From NCBI RefSeq assembly GCF_036346105.1, contig NZ_CP107811.1, positions 5,413,501 through 5,477,500 on the forward strand: a DNA stretch of 64,000 nt, in the 5' to 3' direction. Positions within the stretch are counted from its first letter, which is position 1. Every line of letters begins with the position of its first letter. Positions 1 through 8,190 of this stretch are shown piece by piece. The stretch comes from Streptomyces sp. NBC_00539 (GTDB taxonomy: Bacteria > Actinomycetota > Actinomycetes > Streptomycetales > Streptomycetaceae). The notes below the pieces were generated by a model that did not search any database, was not told the origin of the DNA, and saw only the letters and a list, made by a program, of their open reading frames with translations. Position numbers and translations under genes: made by a program.

Positions 1-1
1 C

Positions 2-220
2 GCCGGCAGGCCCGCGGAATCCCTGCACACCTGCCGCCAGGCCGTCGAGCTCGCGCGCAGGGCCGGGGACCTGCGACTTCAAGCCGCCCTCCAGGTGCGG
101 CTGGCCGACACGCTCGACAGGCTGGGCGACCCGGCGGCGGCCCGACTGCACAGGTCGGCGGCCGACAGATTGCTGGGAGACGACCCCGCAGCCTGCGAAA
201 TCCGCAGTGATTCCGACTGA
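2..220 (+). CDS. C-terminal fragment of a TPR-like regulator (truncated by window edge)
   Basis: The open frame enters from the left edge and ends with TGA at 218-220, leaving 72 residues. The visible peptide is Ala/Arg/Leu-rich and alpha-helical, with segments such as AVELARRAGDLRLQAALQ and RLADTLDRLGDPAAARLH. This is the typical look of the last tetratricopeptide-like helices of a Streptomyces transcriptional regulator. The N-terminal domain is outside the window, so the specific family cannot be named. A 7-bp hairpin lies 53 nt after the stop. Confidence 0.55.
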   Translation, partial: AGRPAESLHTCRQAVELARRAGDLRLQAALQVRLADTLDRLGDPAAARLHRSAADRLLGDDPAACEIRSDSD

Positions 221-372
221 GATTATTTGTTTGCAAGGCTAGACAGCGCCTCATCCTTCATTAGACTGGCTTCACCACGTCATCTCGTGGTGCATCCCGT
301 TGCGCGTTCTTGTGGGCGGGTATGTATGGAAGTGCCCCGTAATATCCCCTGAGCCAAGGACCGTGATCGACG
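221..372. promoter_or_regulatory. Intergenic region upstream of ald, with a hairpin
   Basis: This 150-bp gap is clearly less GC-rich than its surroundings, as expected for a promoter. It holds a perfect 7-bp inverted repeat (CACCACG at 273-279, CGTGGTG at 286-292, 6-nt loop). The repeat may end transcription of the upstream regulator or act on ald. No convincing -35/-10 pair was found; a TATGTA at 321-326 is a weak -10 candidate. A purine-rich GAGCCAAGGA lies before the ald start. Confidence 0.35.
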
Positions 373-1488
373 ATGAAGGTCGGCATCCCCCGCGAGGTCA
401 AGAACAACGAGTTCCGGGTCGCCATCACGCCCGCCGGCGTGCATGAGCTGGTCCGTAACGGCCACCAGGTCTTCATCGAGCAGAACGCCGGTGTCGGCTC
501 CTCGATCACGGACGCCGAGTACGTCGCCGCGGGCGGCGAGATCCTCGGTACGGCCGACGAGGTCTGGCAGACCGCCGACCTGCTGCTGAAGGTCAAGGAG
601 CCGATCGCGGAGGAGTACCACCGTCTCCGCAAGGACCAGACCCTCTTCACCTACCTGCACCTGGCGGCCTCCCGCGAGTGCACGGACGCCCTGCTGGAGT
701 CCGGCACCACCGCCATCGCGTACGAGACGGTCGAGCTCGCGGGCCGCGCGCTCCCGTTGCTCGCCCCGATGTCCGAGGTCGCGGGCCGTCTGGCCCCGCA
801 GGTCGGCGCCTACCACCTGATGCGCTCGGCCGGCGGCCGCGGCGTGCTCCCCGGCGGCGTCCCCGGTACCCACGCCGGCGAGTGCGTGGTCATCGGCGGC
901 GGCGTGTCCGGCTGGAACGCCGCGCAGATCGCCATCGGCATGGGCTTCCACGTGACCCTGCTCGACAAGGACATCAACAAGCTCCGCGAGGCCGACAAGG
1001 TCTTCGGCACGAAGATCAAGACGATCGTCTCCAACGCCTTCGAGCTGGAGAAGGCCGTCATCGAGGCCGACCTGGTCATCGGCGCGGTCCTCATCCCGGG
1101 TGCGAAGGCCCCCAAGCTGGTCACCAACGAGCTCGTCGCGAAGATGAAGCCCGGAAGTGTCCTTGTCGACATTGCGATCGACCAGGGCGGCTGCTTCGAG
1201 GACTCCCGTCCGACCACCCACGCCGAGCCGACCTTCCAGGTCCACAACTCGGTCTTCTACTGCGTCGCCAACATGCCGGGCGCCGTGCCGAACACCTCCA
1301 CCTACGCCCTCACGAACGCGACCCTGCCGTACATCGTGCAGCTCGCGAACCTCGGCTGGGCCGAGGCGCTGCGCCGTGACCCGGCGCTCGCGCTGGGCCT
1401 CAACACCCATGACGGCAAGGTCGTTTACGGTCCGGTCGCCGAGGCCCACGGCCTCGAGGTCCTGCCGCTGAACACGCTGCTCGGCTGA
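373..1488 (+). CDS. ald: Alanine dehydrogenase
   Basis: NAD-dependent L-alanine dehydrogenase (EC 1.4.1.1), a cytosolic enzyme converting L-alanine and NAD+ to pyruvate, ammonium and NADH. The length of 371 aa is the family norm. Seen in the sequence: the N-terminal signature MKVGIPREVKNNEFRV with substrate-binding Arg15, the KVKEP motif carrying catalytic Lys75, His96 in TYLHLAAS, and a Rossmann glycine motif (GGGVSGWNAAQIA) near residue 175. The C-terminal half continues as a normal alanine dehydrogenase. The gene stands alone and is followed by a strong terminator hairpin. It lies next to the segregation operon, as in other streptomycetes. Identification is very secure. Confidence 0.97.
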   Translation: MKVGIPREVKNNEFRVAITPAGVHELVRNGHQVFIEQNAGVGSSITDAEYVAAGGEILGTADEVWQTADLLLKVKEPIAEEYHRLRKDQTLFTYLHLAASRECTDALLESGTTAIAYETVELAGRALPLLAPMSEVAGRLAPQVGAYHLMRSAGGRGVLPGGVPGTHAGECVVIGGGVSGWNAAQIAIGMGFHVTLLDKDINKLREADKVFGTKIKTIVSNAFELEKAVIEADLVIGAVLIPGAKAPKLVTNELVAKMKPGSVLVDIAIDQGGCFEDSRPTTHAEPTFQVHNSVFYCVANMPGAVPNTSTYALTNATLPYIVQLANLGWAEALRRDPALALGLNTHDGKVVYGPVAEAHGLEVLPLNTLLG

Positions 1489-1518
1489 CCCGTCAACGAC
1501 TGACGTCAATCTCACGTC

Positions 1519-1552
1519 TCCGGCCGGACCTTGCCCGCAAGGTCCGGCCGGA
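1519..1552 (+). terminator. Rho-independent-type hairpin after ald
   Basis: A perfect 15-bp stem (arm 1519-1533, loop CCCG, arm 1538-1552) lies 31 nt after the ald stop codon. A partial CACGT/ACGTG extension flanks it. There is no long U-tract, which is normal for Streptomyces terminators. Confidence 0.8.
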
Positions 1553-1814
1553 CGTGTTTGCGCGGTGCGCCGGGAGCCCGCTCAACTCGCCTCGAACGTA
1601 ACCCTTTAACCCTTTCGCACACCCGCGAAACTTCGTAGTGACAGCTCGTACGCCCTTGACAGAGTGGTGTTCGCTTGCCGACACAACGCGGCGGGTCCGG
1701 TGGATTGTGTTGCCGCTGAGTGGTGACACGCCATAGAGTCGCCAACCGTCGGCATGGTGCCACGCTGACCTATCGATAAGTGTCCTGGTCACGTCCGAGG
1801 AGGTAAGACGACTT
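1553..1814. promoter_or_regulatory. Upstream region of the parA-scpAB operon
   Basis: This gap between the ald terminator and the ParA-like gene is less GC-rich than the coding DNA. It contains a TTGACA at 1656-1661, but no matching -10 lies at 16-19 bp, so the promoter is not assigned. ACACAA (1681-1686) and TTGTGT (1705-1710) form a weak inverted repeat. A strong Shine-Dalgarno sequence, AGGAGGT, sits at about 1798-1804. Confidence 0.35.
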
Positions 1815-2975
1815 GTGAATGAGTCGACATTTGCTCCTGGGGGTGGTCGAGCAGGAACGCCAGAGCGGGGCCGAGGTCCCGCCGGGGCCGAGGCTGTCGG
1901 CTCCGTCGCAGTCCGCACCTTCGCAAACCACCAGCACATGACGACGCCCCGAAAGAGCATGGACGGCCTAGACGTGAACTCCAGGGCCGGCGACCCGAGC
2001 GGCGAACAGCCCGTGGGATTCGCCGACTACGACCAGGTGCCCGAAGGGCACTTCTACGACCCCGACGCGGAGTACGAGCCCGACCCCGAGTACGCGGCCA
2101 CTCTCGCCCCCGACGCTGCCCGGCAGCGCCGCGAGCGGATCGGCCCGACCGGACGGCCGCTGCCGTACTTCCCGATCCCGGGCCCGCTGACCGACCACGG
2201 TCCCGCGACGATCATCGCGATGTGCAACCAGAAGGGCGGCGTCGGCAAGACCACGTCGACCATCAACCTGGGCGCCGCGCTCGCCGAGTACGGGCGGCGC
2301 GTGCTGCTCGTGGACTTCGACCCGCAGGGCGCGCTGTCCGTGGGCCTCGGCGTCAACCCGATGGAACTCGACCTGACGGTCTACAACCTGCTCATGGAGC
2401 GGGGCATGTCGGCCGACGAGGTGCTGCTCAAGACGGCCGTCCCCAACATGGACCTGCTGCCGAGCAACATCGACCTGTCCGCCGCCGAAGTGCAGTTGGT
2501 CAGCGAGGTCGCGCGCGAGTCCACGCTCCAGCGGGCGCTCAAGCCGCTGATGCAGGACTACGACTACATCGTGATCGACTGTCAGCCCTCGCTCGGCCTG
2601 CTGACGGTGAACGCCCTGACGGCGGCTCACAAGGTCATCGTCCCGCTGGAGTGCGAGTTCTTCGCGCTGCGCGGGGTGGCGCTGCTGACCGAGACGATCG
2701 AGAAGGTGCAGGAGCGGCTCAACCCGGAGCTGGAGCTCGACGGCATCCTCGCGACGATGTACGACTCCCGTACCGTGCACAGCCGTGAGGTGCTGGCGCG
2801 CGTCGTCGAGGCGTTCGACGACCACGTGTACCACACGGTCATCGGCCGTACGGTGCGCTTCCCGGAGACCACGGTCGCCGGTGAGCCGATCACCACGTAC
2901 GCCTCCAACTCCGTCGGCGCCGCCGCCTACCGCCAGTTGGCCAGGGAGGTGCTCGCCCGGTGTCCCGCCGAGTGA
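1815..2975 (+). CDS. ParA-family ATPase of the scpAB locus
   Basis: A 386-aa ParA/Soj-type P-loop ATPase. The deviant Walker A motif CNQKGGVGKTTSTINLG begins near residue 137, a Walker A' motif (VDFDPQGAL) follows, and the Walker B-like strand DYIVIDCQPSLG lies near residue 252. The first ~130 residues are an extra acidic, Pro-rich, probably disordered segment. The GTG start was chosen because AGGAGGT lies about 10 nt upstream; ATG codons at 1939 and 1960 are possible later starts. The gene overlaps the next ORF by 16 nt and leads toward scpA and scpB. This is the common actinobacterial 'second ParA' linked to condensin accessory genes, not the oriC-proximal parAB pair. A role in chromosome organisation is inferred from this context. 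Confidence 0.9.
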   Translation: MNESTFAPGGGRAGTPERGRGPAGAEAVGSVAVRTFANHQHMTTPRKSMDGLDVNSRAGDPSGEQPVGFADYDQVPEGHFYDPDAEYEPDPEYAATLAPDAARQRRERIGPTGRPLPYFPIPGPLTDHGPATIIAMCNQKGGVGKTTSTINLGAALAEYGRRVLLVDFDPQGALSVGLGVNPMELDLTVYNLLMERGMSADEVLLKTAVPNMDLLPSNIDLSAAEVQLVSEVARESTLQRALKPLMQDYDYIVIDCQPSLGLLTVNALTAAHKVIVPLECEFFALRGVALLTETIEKVQERLNPELELDGILATMYDSRTVHSREVLARVVEAFDDHVYHTVIGRTVRFPETTVAGEPITTYASNSVGAAAYRQLAREVLARCPAE

Positions 2976-3424
2976 GTCTGCCCGGAGCCGACGAACTGTT
3001 CCGTACGACCGGGGGGATGGCGCTGCAGTCGTCCTCGCCGAGGCGGGGCGCGGAGGAGCCGCCTCCCGGCTCGGCTCCGGCCGTGCCCTCCTCCTCGCAG
3101 GAGCCCGCGGTGGGCGCGCAGCGGCGGCCGCAGGAAGGTTCTGCCTCCGCCGCCGGGGCGTCCTCGCCCCGGTCCGGCAAGGGGCAGGGCCGGGGCGCGA
3201 ACCGGCGCCCCAGCGGGCGTGAGCGGCACGACGAGAAGATCACGGTCTACGTCTCCGCGGAGGAGCTCATGGACCTGGAGCACGCGCGGCTGGTGCTGCG
3301 CGGGGAGCACGGCCTGGCGGTCGACCGCGGCCGCATCGTCCGCGAGGCGGTGGCGGTGGTCCTGGCCGACCTGGAATCTCGCGGCGACGCCAGCATCCTG
3401 GTCCGCCGCCTCCGCGGTCGCTGA
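2960..3424 (+). CDS. Small conserved protein with RHH-like C-terminus
   Basis: A 154-aa protein starting with GTG inside the end of the ParA-like gene, so probably translationally coupled. Residues 1-90 are low-complexity Ser/Gly/Pro/Arg. The conserved part is the last ~60 residues, beginning KITVYVSAEELMDLEHARLV and continuing as beta-strand, helix, turn, helix, which fits a ribbon-helix-helix-like DNA-binding or dimerisation fold. Its place directly after a ParA ATPase suggests a partner or centromere-binding-type protein. That function is inference; no experimentally named family is recognised. Confidence 0.75.
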   Translation: MSRRVSLPGADELFRTTGGMALQSSSPRRGAEEPPPGSAPAVPSSSQEPAVGAQRRPQEGSASAAGASSPRSGKGQGRGANRRPSGRERHDEKITVYVSAEELMDLEHARLVLRGEHGLAVDRGRIVREAVAVVLADLESRGDASILVRRLRGR

Positions 3425-4427
3425 CCCCGCGGGCCCTCGTACGGGGCCCCTTCCGTGCAGGCCCTTCCGCGCAGGCGCTTCCCGCGGACCCGGCCCCCGA
3501 GGGGCGCTCGGCGCGAGCCGCTCCGCGGCGCCGGCCCGGGCGGGCCCTTCCCCGACTCGGCCGGAACAGGGTTTCGCGGCCCGCCGCGCCGTCGGCCCCG
3601 CCCACCGCACCCCACCCCTCTCCGGCCCGCCCTGCCCTGCTGCGACACGCACCGTGCCCTCGGTGGCGTCCGGTCCGGCGATCCCTCTCGAGTGCCTGAC
3701 CGGCGTGGCCGCGGGGGTGGGCAGCGGCCCGGCACGTGGCCGGTGCCGCCTGTGGACCTGGCGGCCGTCCGCCGGCCCCGTCTCCCGGACGCCCCTGCCG
3801 CCGGGCCGGTGGTGTCACCGGGGGGCGGACGTCGGCGCCGCGGAACGCGCCGTCGGCCACCCCGACGAGGGGCAGCGGGCCCTGTTCGGGCCCGCCCGGT
3901 TACCACCGGCCCGGCCGGCAGCGAGCCGCCTGGCCAGTGGCGCGCCCGGTGGGCTCGCAGTCGATCGCGGCGCCGTGGAAGGCGCCGTCGGCCACCCCGA
4001 CGAGGGGTAGCGGGCCCTGTTCGGGCCATCCGGCTACCGGGCCGCCCGGCAGTGGCCCGGCCGCCTGAACGGCGTGCCGTCGCCGCATCGCGCGCGGGCC
4101 ACCGGCCCACCACGTGGGCGGTGCTGTCGACGGACCCCGCTCCGGGGCAGGCGGTGTGCGCCACCGCTGCCCCGGGGTCTTGGTGCCCGAGCGTCTGTTG
4201 CCGGGCCGTCAGGCGGGTCCGAAGAGGTGGGCTCCCGGCAGCGAGCCGGCCGTCCGGACGGCGAGCGAGCGCCCCGCCCGGCGCCGGGGTGGGCGGGGCG
4301 CAGGGCCGGGCGGTAGACCGGCCACGCGGTCGCCGCTGTGTCGGTGGGGCGTGGTCGGCGGGAGTGGGCGGGGCGGTGGTTAGGCTGCTGGACGGTCGCC
4401 TCCGTACCACCACGAACCTGGATCCCG
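3425..4427. other. 1-kb extremely GC-rich spacer with direct repeats; no gene seen
   Basis: About 1 kb between the RHH-like gene and scpA. All six frames are open over long distances because of base composition, but the translations are low-complexity Pro/Arg/Ala/Gly without any recognisable domain or ribosome-binding site. It contains a 46-bp direct repeat (3847-3892 and 3982-4027) with a 135-bp period. The scpA promoter or read-through from the operon must cross this stretch. Confidence 0.6.
3847..4027. repeat. 46-bp direct repeat, two copies 135 bp apart
   Basis: The copies GCGCCGTCGGCCACCCCGAC... at 3847-3892 and 3982-4027 differ at one base (ggggCag versus ggggTag). The similarity continues more weakly downstream of each copy. 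The 135-bp period equals 45 codons, which could reflect a decayed tandem coding repeat. Confidence 0.75.
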
Positions 4428-5543
4428 ATGCCCTCTCCCGCCGAATCCGGCCGCCCGCCCCGTCGCCACCTGGGACGCGGCCCGGGCTCCGCTGCCCCGG
4501 CGACGCCGCAGGCGGGTAGCGCAGACGCGGCTGAGCCGGTGGTGGGTGGTCCGGGTTCCGGGGCCCCGCAGGCGGGCGGTCCGCAGGGCTCGGGAGCGGG
4601 CCCGTGGCCTGGGGCGCCGGAGGCGGGGGGCGGGGCTTCGGGGGCGGGTTCCTCGGGCTCGCAGGTACCGGTGGTGGTTTCCCCGGGCGGCTCCGCTGTC
4701 CCGGCGGCCCCGCAGGCGGCCGGCGATCCTCGTGGCGGCCAGCCCGGCGGCGGCCGGTTCACCTTGAGGCTGGCGAACTTCGAGGGGCCCTTCGATCTGC
4801 TGCTCCAGCTGATCTCCCGGCACCGGCTGGACGTCACGGAGGTCGCCCTCTCCCAGGTGACCGACGAGTTCATGACGTACATCCGGGCCATGGGCCCCGA
4901 CTGGGACCTCGACCAGACCAGCGAGTTCCTCGTCGTCGCCGCGACCCTCCTCGACCTCAAGGCCGCCCGCCTGCTCCCCGCCGCCGAGGTCGAGGACGAG
5001 GCGGACCTCGCCCTCCTCGAAGCCCGTGACCTGCTCTTCGCACGGCTGCTCCAGTACCGGGCGTACAAGCAGGTCGCCGCGCTCTTCCAGGACTGGGCCC
5101 GCGACGAGGGCCGGCGGTACCCCCGTACCGTGGGACTGGAGCCCCACCATGCCGAGCTGCTGCCCGAGGTCGTCATCAGCATCGGCGCCGAGGGGTTCGC
5201 CCGGCTCGCCGTGCAGGCCATGCGCCCCCGCGCCGAGCCGCAGGTGTACGTCGACCACATCCACGCCCCGCTCGTCAGCGTGCGCGAGCAGGCAGGGCTG
5301 CTGGTCGCCCTGCTCAAGGCCCGCGGCGAGGCGACCTTCCAGGAGCTCACCGAGGACGCCCCAGACACCCTCACCGTCGTCGCGCGCTTCCTGGCCCTCC
5401 TGGAGCTCTACCGGGAGAAGGCGGTGGCCCTCGACCAGGAGCTCGCCCTCGGGGCGCTCACGGTGCGCTGGAGCGGCGGGGACGGCGACGGCATGCCTAC
5501 GGTGACCGACGAGTTCGACCAGATCGTGGAGGCGAAGCAATGA
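4428..5543 (+). CDS. scpA: Segregation and condensation protein A (kleisin)
   Basis: ScpA is the kleisin subunit that bridges the heads of SMC and, with ScpB, forms the bacterial condensin complex. The conserved core begins near residue 110 with FTLRLANFEGPFDLLLQLIS, the N-terminal SMC-binding helical domain. The C-terminal winged-helix part ends EKAVALDQELALGALTVRW. The ATG at 4428 gives 371 aa with a ~110-aa Gly/Pro/Ala-rich N-terminal extension not found in the ~250-aa Bacillus protein. An upstream in-frame start at 4338 is less likely. The gene overlaps scpB by 4 nt (ATGA). Confidence 0.93.
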   Translation: MPSPAESGRPPRRHLGRGPGSAAPATPQAGSADAAEPVVGGPGSGAPQAGGPQGSGAGPWPGAPEAGGGASGAGSSGSQVPVVVSPGGSAVPAAPQAAGDPRGGQPGGGRFTLRLANFEGPFDLLLQLISRHRLDVTEVALSQVTDEFMTYIRAMGPDWDLDQTSEFLVVAATLLDLKAARLLPAAEVEDEADLALLEARDLLFARLLQYRAYKQVAALFQDWARDEGRRYPRTVGLEPHHAELLPEVVISIGAEGFARLAVQAMRPRAEPQVYVDHIHAPLVSVREQAGLLVALLKARGEATFQELTEDAPDTLTVVARFLALLELYREKAVALDQELALGALTVRWSGGDGDGMPTVTDEFDQIVEAKQ

Positions 5544-6196
5544 CCGAGGTGGCCGAGGTGGCCGAGGTGGCCGACCGGCCCGGGACGGCCGGGCTCGCGC
5601 TCAAGGGCGCCCTGGAGGCCGTCCTGATGGTCGTGGACGAGCCCGCGACCGAGGAGCACCTCGCGAAGGTGCTGGAGCGCAGCCCGCGGGAGGTGGCGGA
5701 CGCCCTGCGCGAGCTCGCCGACGAGTACACCGTCCAGCGGCGCGGGTTCGAGCTGCGACCCGTCGCCGGCGGCTGGCGGTTCTACAGCCGCGCCGAGTAC
5801 GCCCCGGCGGTCGAGGCCTTCGTACTGGACGGCCAGCAGGCCCGTCTCACCCAGGCGGCCCTGGAGACGCTGGCGATCGTCGCGTACCGCCAGCCGGTGA
5901 GCCGGTCGAGGGTCTCGGCGGTCCGCGGAGTCAACTGCGACGGGGTCATGCGGACCCTCCTCCAGCGCGGTCTGGTGGCCGAGGCGGGCACGGAACCCGA
6001 AACAGGTGCGATCCTGTACAGGACGACGAACTACTTTCTGGAGCGGATGGGCCTGCGCGGCCTGGACGAGCTCCCGGAGCTCGCGCCCTTCCTCCCCGAG
6101 GCGGACGCGATCGAAGCCGAGACGCAAGAGGGTGTTCCGTCGTTCGATCCGGATGCACCGGATACCGATGAAGACGACAAGACGACGGAACTTTGA
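5540..6196 (+). CDS. scpB: Segregation and condensation protein B
   Basis: A 218-aa ScpB, the paired winged-helix protein that dimerises and binds the ScpA kleisin in the SMC complex. Seen: LKGALEAVLMVVDEPATEEHLAKVL at the N-terminus (first winged helix), and QAALETLAIVAYRQPVSRSRV followed by VRGVNCDGVMRTLLQRGLVAEAG (second winged helix), the ScpB hallmarks. The ATG start overlaps the scpA stop, so the proteins are translationally coupled for complex assembly. A short acidic tail follows, ending at TGA 6194-6196, which overlaps the start of the pseudouridine synthase gene. Confidence 0.95.
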   Translation: MTEVAEVAEVADRPGTAGLALKGALEAVLMVVDEPATEEHLAKVLERSPREVADALRELADEYTVQRRGFELRPVAGGWRFYSRAEYAPAVEAFVLDGQQARLTQAALETLAIVAYRQPVSRSRVSAVRGVNCDGVMRTLLQRGLVAEAGTEPETGAILYRTTNYFLERMGLRGLDELPELAPFLPEADAIEAETQEGVPSFDPDAPDTDEDDKTTEL

Positions 6197-7449
6197 TGCG
6201 AAGCAGCGGTAACGGCAACGGCGGCGGCAACAGGAACAGCGGCGGCGGTGGTGGCGGGCGCGGGAACTCCCGCGGCGGCAGCTCCGGCGGCAGCGGTGGC
6301 TACCGCGGCGGCGGCTCGGGATCGGGCGGGGGCGGCTTCCGTGACCGGGACCGCGACCGCGACCAGGCGCCCCAGCGTCCGCGCAACCCCCGCCCCGAGG
6401 AGCGGCGCTACGACGTCGGCCCCGAGGGCGAGCGGTCGGGCCGCAGCGGCCCCAAGGCGGGCGGCGGCGGTGCCCGTGGTGCCTCCGACGCCGGCCGGGG
6501 CGGTGCGGGCGGTGCGCGTGGCGCGGCCGCGCGCGGTGGCGCCAAGGGCGGACCGAAGACCTCCAAGACGCCCGGCATCGGCGGGGCCGGCGGCCCGCGC
6601 CGCGGTCCCGGCAGCCGCAGCGGCCAGTCGCGCCCCCGCGAGCTGGACGCGCGGATCGAGGAGCGCGTGCGCGACCGGTACGCCGACAAGCCCGTGATCA
6701 AGACCCCGAAGACCTTCCCGGGTGCCGAGGAGGAGGGGGAGCGCTTGCAGAAGGTGCTCGCCCGCGCCGGCATGGGCTCGCGCCGCGCCTGCGAGGAGCT
6801 GATCGAGCAGGCCCGCGTCGAGGTCAACGGCGAGATCGTGCTGGAGCAGGGCAAGCGCGTCCAGCCGAAGGACGAGATCAAGGTGGACGGCCTGACCGTC
6901 GCCACCCAGTCGTACCTGTTCTTCGCGCTGAACAAGCCCGCCGGTGTCGTCTCCACCATGGAGGACCCGGACGGCCGCCAGTGCCTCGGTGACTACGTCA
7001 CCAACCGCGAGACGCGGCTGTTCCACGTCGGCCGGCTCGACACCGAGACCGAGGGCATCATCCTGCTCACCAACCACGGTGAGCTGGCCCACCGCCTCAC
7101 GCACCCCAAGTACGGCGTGCAGAAGACGTACGTCGCGTCCATCACGGGCTCGCTGCCCCGGGACATCGGCAAGCGCCTCAAGGACGGCATCGAGCTGGAG
7201 GACGGCTACGCCCGCGCCGACAACTTCCGCGTGCTGGACCAGGTCGGCAAGAACTACCTCGTCGAGGTGACCCTGCACGAGGGCCGCAAGCACATCGTCC
7301 GCCGCATGCTGGCGGAGGCCGGGTTCCCGGTCGACAAGCTCGTGCGCACGTCCTTCGGGCCGATCGAGCTGGGCGACCAGAAGTCGGGCTGGCTGCGCCG
7401 CCTGACCAACACCGAGGTCGGCATGCTGATGCGCGAGGTCGGTCTGTAG
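6196..7449 (+). CDS. rluB: RluB/RsuA-family rRNA pseudouridine synthase with long Gly/Arg-rich N-terminus
   Basis: Pseudouridine synthase of the RsuA/RluB/E/F family, acting on rRNA. The first ~180 residues are a Gly/Ser/Arg/Asn-rich, highly basic, disordered extension. Next come an S4 RNA-binding domain (RLQKVLARAGMGSRRACEEL) and the catalytic domain, with GRLDTETEGIILLTN holding the catalytic Asp, then HEGRKHIVRRMLAEAGFPV. The ATG at 6196 overlaps the scpB TGA (TGATG). The preceding TTG belongs to the same frame but is unlikely as a start. The scpAB-rluB linkage is widespread in Gram-positive bacteria. The precise target base (RluB-like, 23S rRNA) is inferred. Confidence 0.92.
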   Translation: MRSSGNGNGGGNRNSGGGGGGRGNSRGGSSGGSGGYRGGGSGSGGGGFRDRDRDRDQAPQRPRNPRPEERRYDVGPEGERSGRSGPKAGGGGARGASDAGRGGAGGARGAAARGGAKGGPKTSKTPGIGGAGGPRRGPGSRSGQSRPRELDARIEERVRDRYADKPVIKTPKTFPGAEEEGERLQKVLARAGMGSRRACEELIEQARVEVNGEIVLEQGKRVQPKDEIKVDGLTVATQSYLFFALNKPAGVVSTMEDPDGRQCLGDYVTNRETRLFHVGRLDTETEGIILLTNHGELAHRLTHPKYGVQKTYVASITGSLPRDIGKRLKDGIELEDGYARADNFRVLDQVGKNYLVEVTLHEGRKHIVRRMLAEAGFPVDKLVRTSFGPIELGDQKSGWLRRLTNTEVGMLMREVGL

Positions 7450-7486
7450 TCCGCCCCGTTCTGCGGATCCTCGCGAGAGGGTCACG

Positions 7487-7526
7487 GGAAGAACCCGCGG
7501 TGCCTTCGGGCGCCGCGGGTTCTTCC
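7487..7526 (+). terminator. Strong hairpin ending the scpAB-rluB operon
   Basis: A perfect 14-bp stem (7487-7500 with 7513-7526). Its loop contains a nested GCC-TTCG-GGC tetraloop hairpin. It lies 38 nt after the rluB stop and just before the NAD operon promoter. Confidence 0.85.
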
Positions 7527-7543
7527 GTTCCCGGCCTCCGTTG

Positions 7544-7566
7544 TTTATAGTCAGCATGACTATAAA
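7544..7566. promoter_or_regulatory. Perfect palindrome, probable NrtR operator overlapping the pnuC promoter
   Basis: Perfect 10-bp arms TTTATAGTCA (7544-7553) and TGACTATAAA (7557-7566) around GCA. It sits 15 bp before the pnuC start and contains TATAGT (7546-7551), a good -10 element, with TTCCGT (7523-7528) at 17 bp as a weak -35. The AT-rich arms stand out strongly in this genome. The operon encodes an NrtR regulator, whose family is known to bind AT-rich palindromes before NAD genes. Binding here is inferred. Confidence 0.85.
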
Positions 7567-7581
7567 AGGGGTGGGGCCGTC

Positions 7582-8190
7582 ATGGGCTGGAACACGAGCT
7601 GGACCGAGGTCCTCGGATCCGCCACGGGCGCCTGGTGCGTGTGGCTGGTGGCCCGGCAGCACATCGCCAACTGGCCGATCGGCATCGCCAACAACATCTT
7701 CTTCATCGTGCTGTTCGCGCAGTCCGGCCTCTACGCGGACGCCGGACTGCAGATCGTCTTCATCGCCCTCGCCGCGTACGGCTGGTGGTCCTGGACCCAC
7801 GGGGGTGGACCAGGAACCGCCACGGCCCTGCCGGTGCGCCGCACCACGCGCGCCGAATGGGCCGCGCTCGCCGCGGCGGGGGCGGTGGGGGTGCTCGGAC
7901 TGACGCTGCTGCTCGGCAGGGTCACCGACTCCACCGTCCCGTTCTGGGACGCGCTGACCACCGCGCTGTCCCTCACGGCCACGTACGGGCAGTGCCGCAA
8001 GCTCCTGGAGTCCTGGTGGCTGTGGATCGCCGCCGACCTCGTCTACATCCCGCTGTACGTCTACAAGGGGCTGTACCTGACCTCGGTCCTCTACGGCGGC
8101 TTCCTCCTGCTGTGCGTGGCCGGGCTCGCGGGCTGGCGCCGGGAGCTGCCGGGCAGGGGCGCCCGTACGGCCGTGGAGGCGACGGCATGA
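7582..8190 (+). CDS. pnuC: Nicotinamide riboside transporter PnuC
   Basis: A 202-aa integral membrane protein of the PnuC family, importing nicotinamide riboside by facilitated diffusion for NAD salvage. Seen: about seven hydrophobic segments and the family motif region HIANWPIGIANNIFFIVLF, with Trp-rich helices (YGWWSWTHGG, LLESWWLWIAADLVYIPLY). It is first in an operon in which the next gene encodes the kinase that traps the vitamin by phosphorylation. The stop overlaps the nadR start (ATGA at 8187-8190). The GGGG tract before the ATG serves as ribosome-binding site. Confidence 0.95.
   Translation: MGWNTSWTEVLGSATGAWCVWLVARQHIANWPIGIANNIFFIVLFAQSGLYADAGLQIVFIALAAYGWWSWTHGGGPGTATALPVRRTTRAEWAALAAAGAVGVLGLTLLLGRVTDSTVPFWDALTTALSLTATYGQCRKLLESWWLWIAADLVYIPLYVYKGLYLTSVLYGGFLLLCVAGLAGWRRELPGRGARTAVEATA

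Noticed and set aside
1656-1661. TTGACA as the -35 of the parA-like gene promoter
   Set aside because: No acceptable -10 hexamer at 16-19 bp, so a promoter call is not supported.
3455-4519. Long plus-strand open frame in the 1-kb spacer
   Set aside because: Low-complexity Pro/Arg/Gly translation, no domain, no start signal, and it runs out of frame into scpA.
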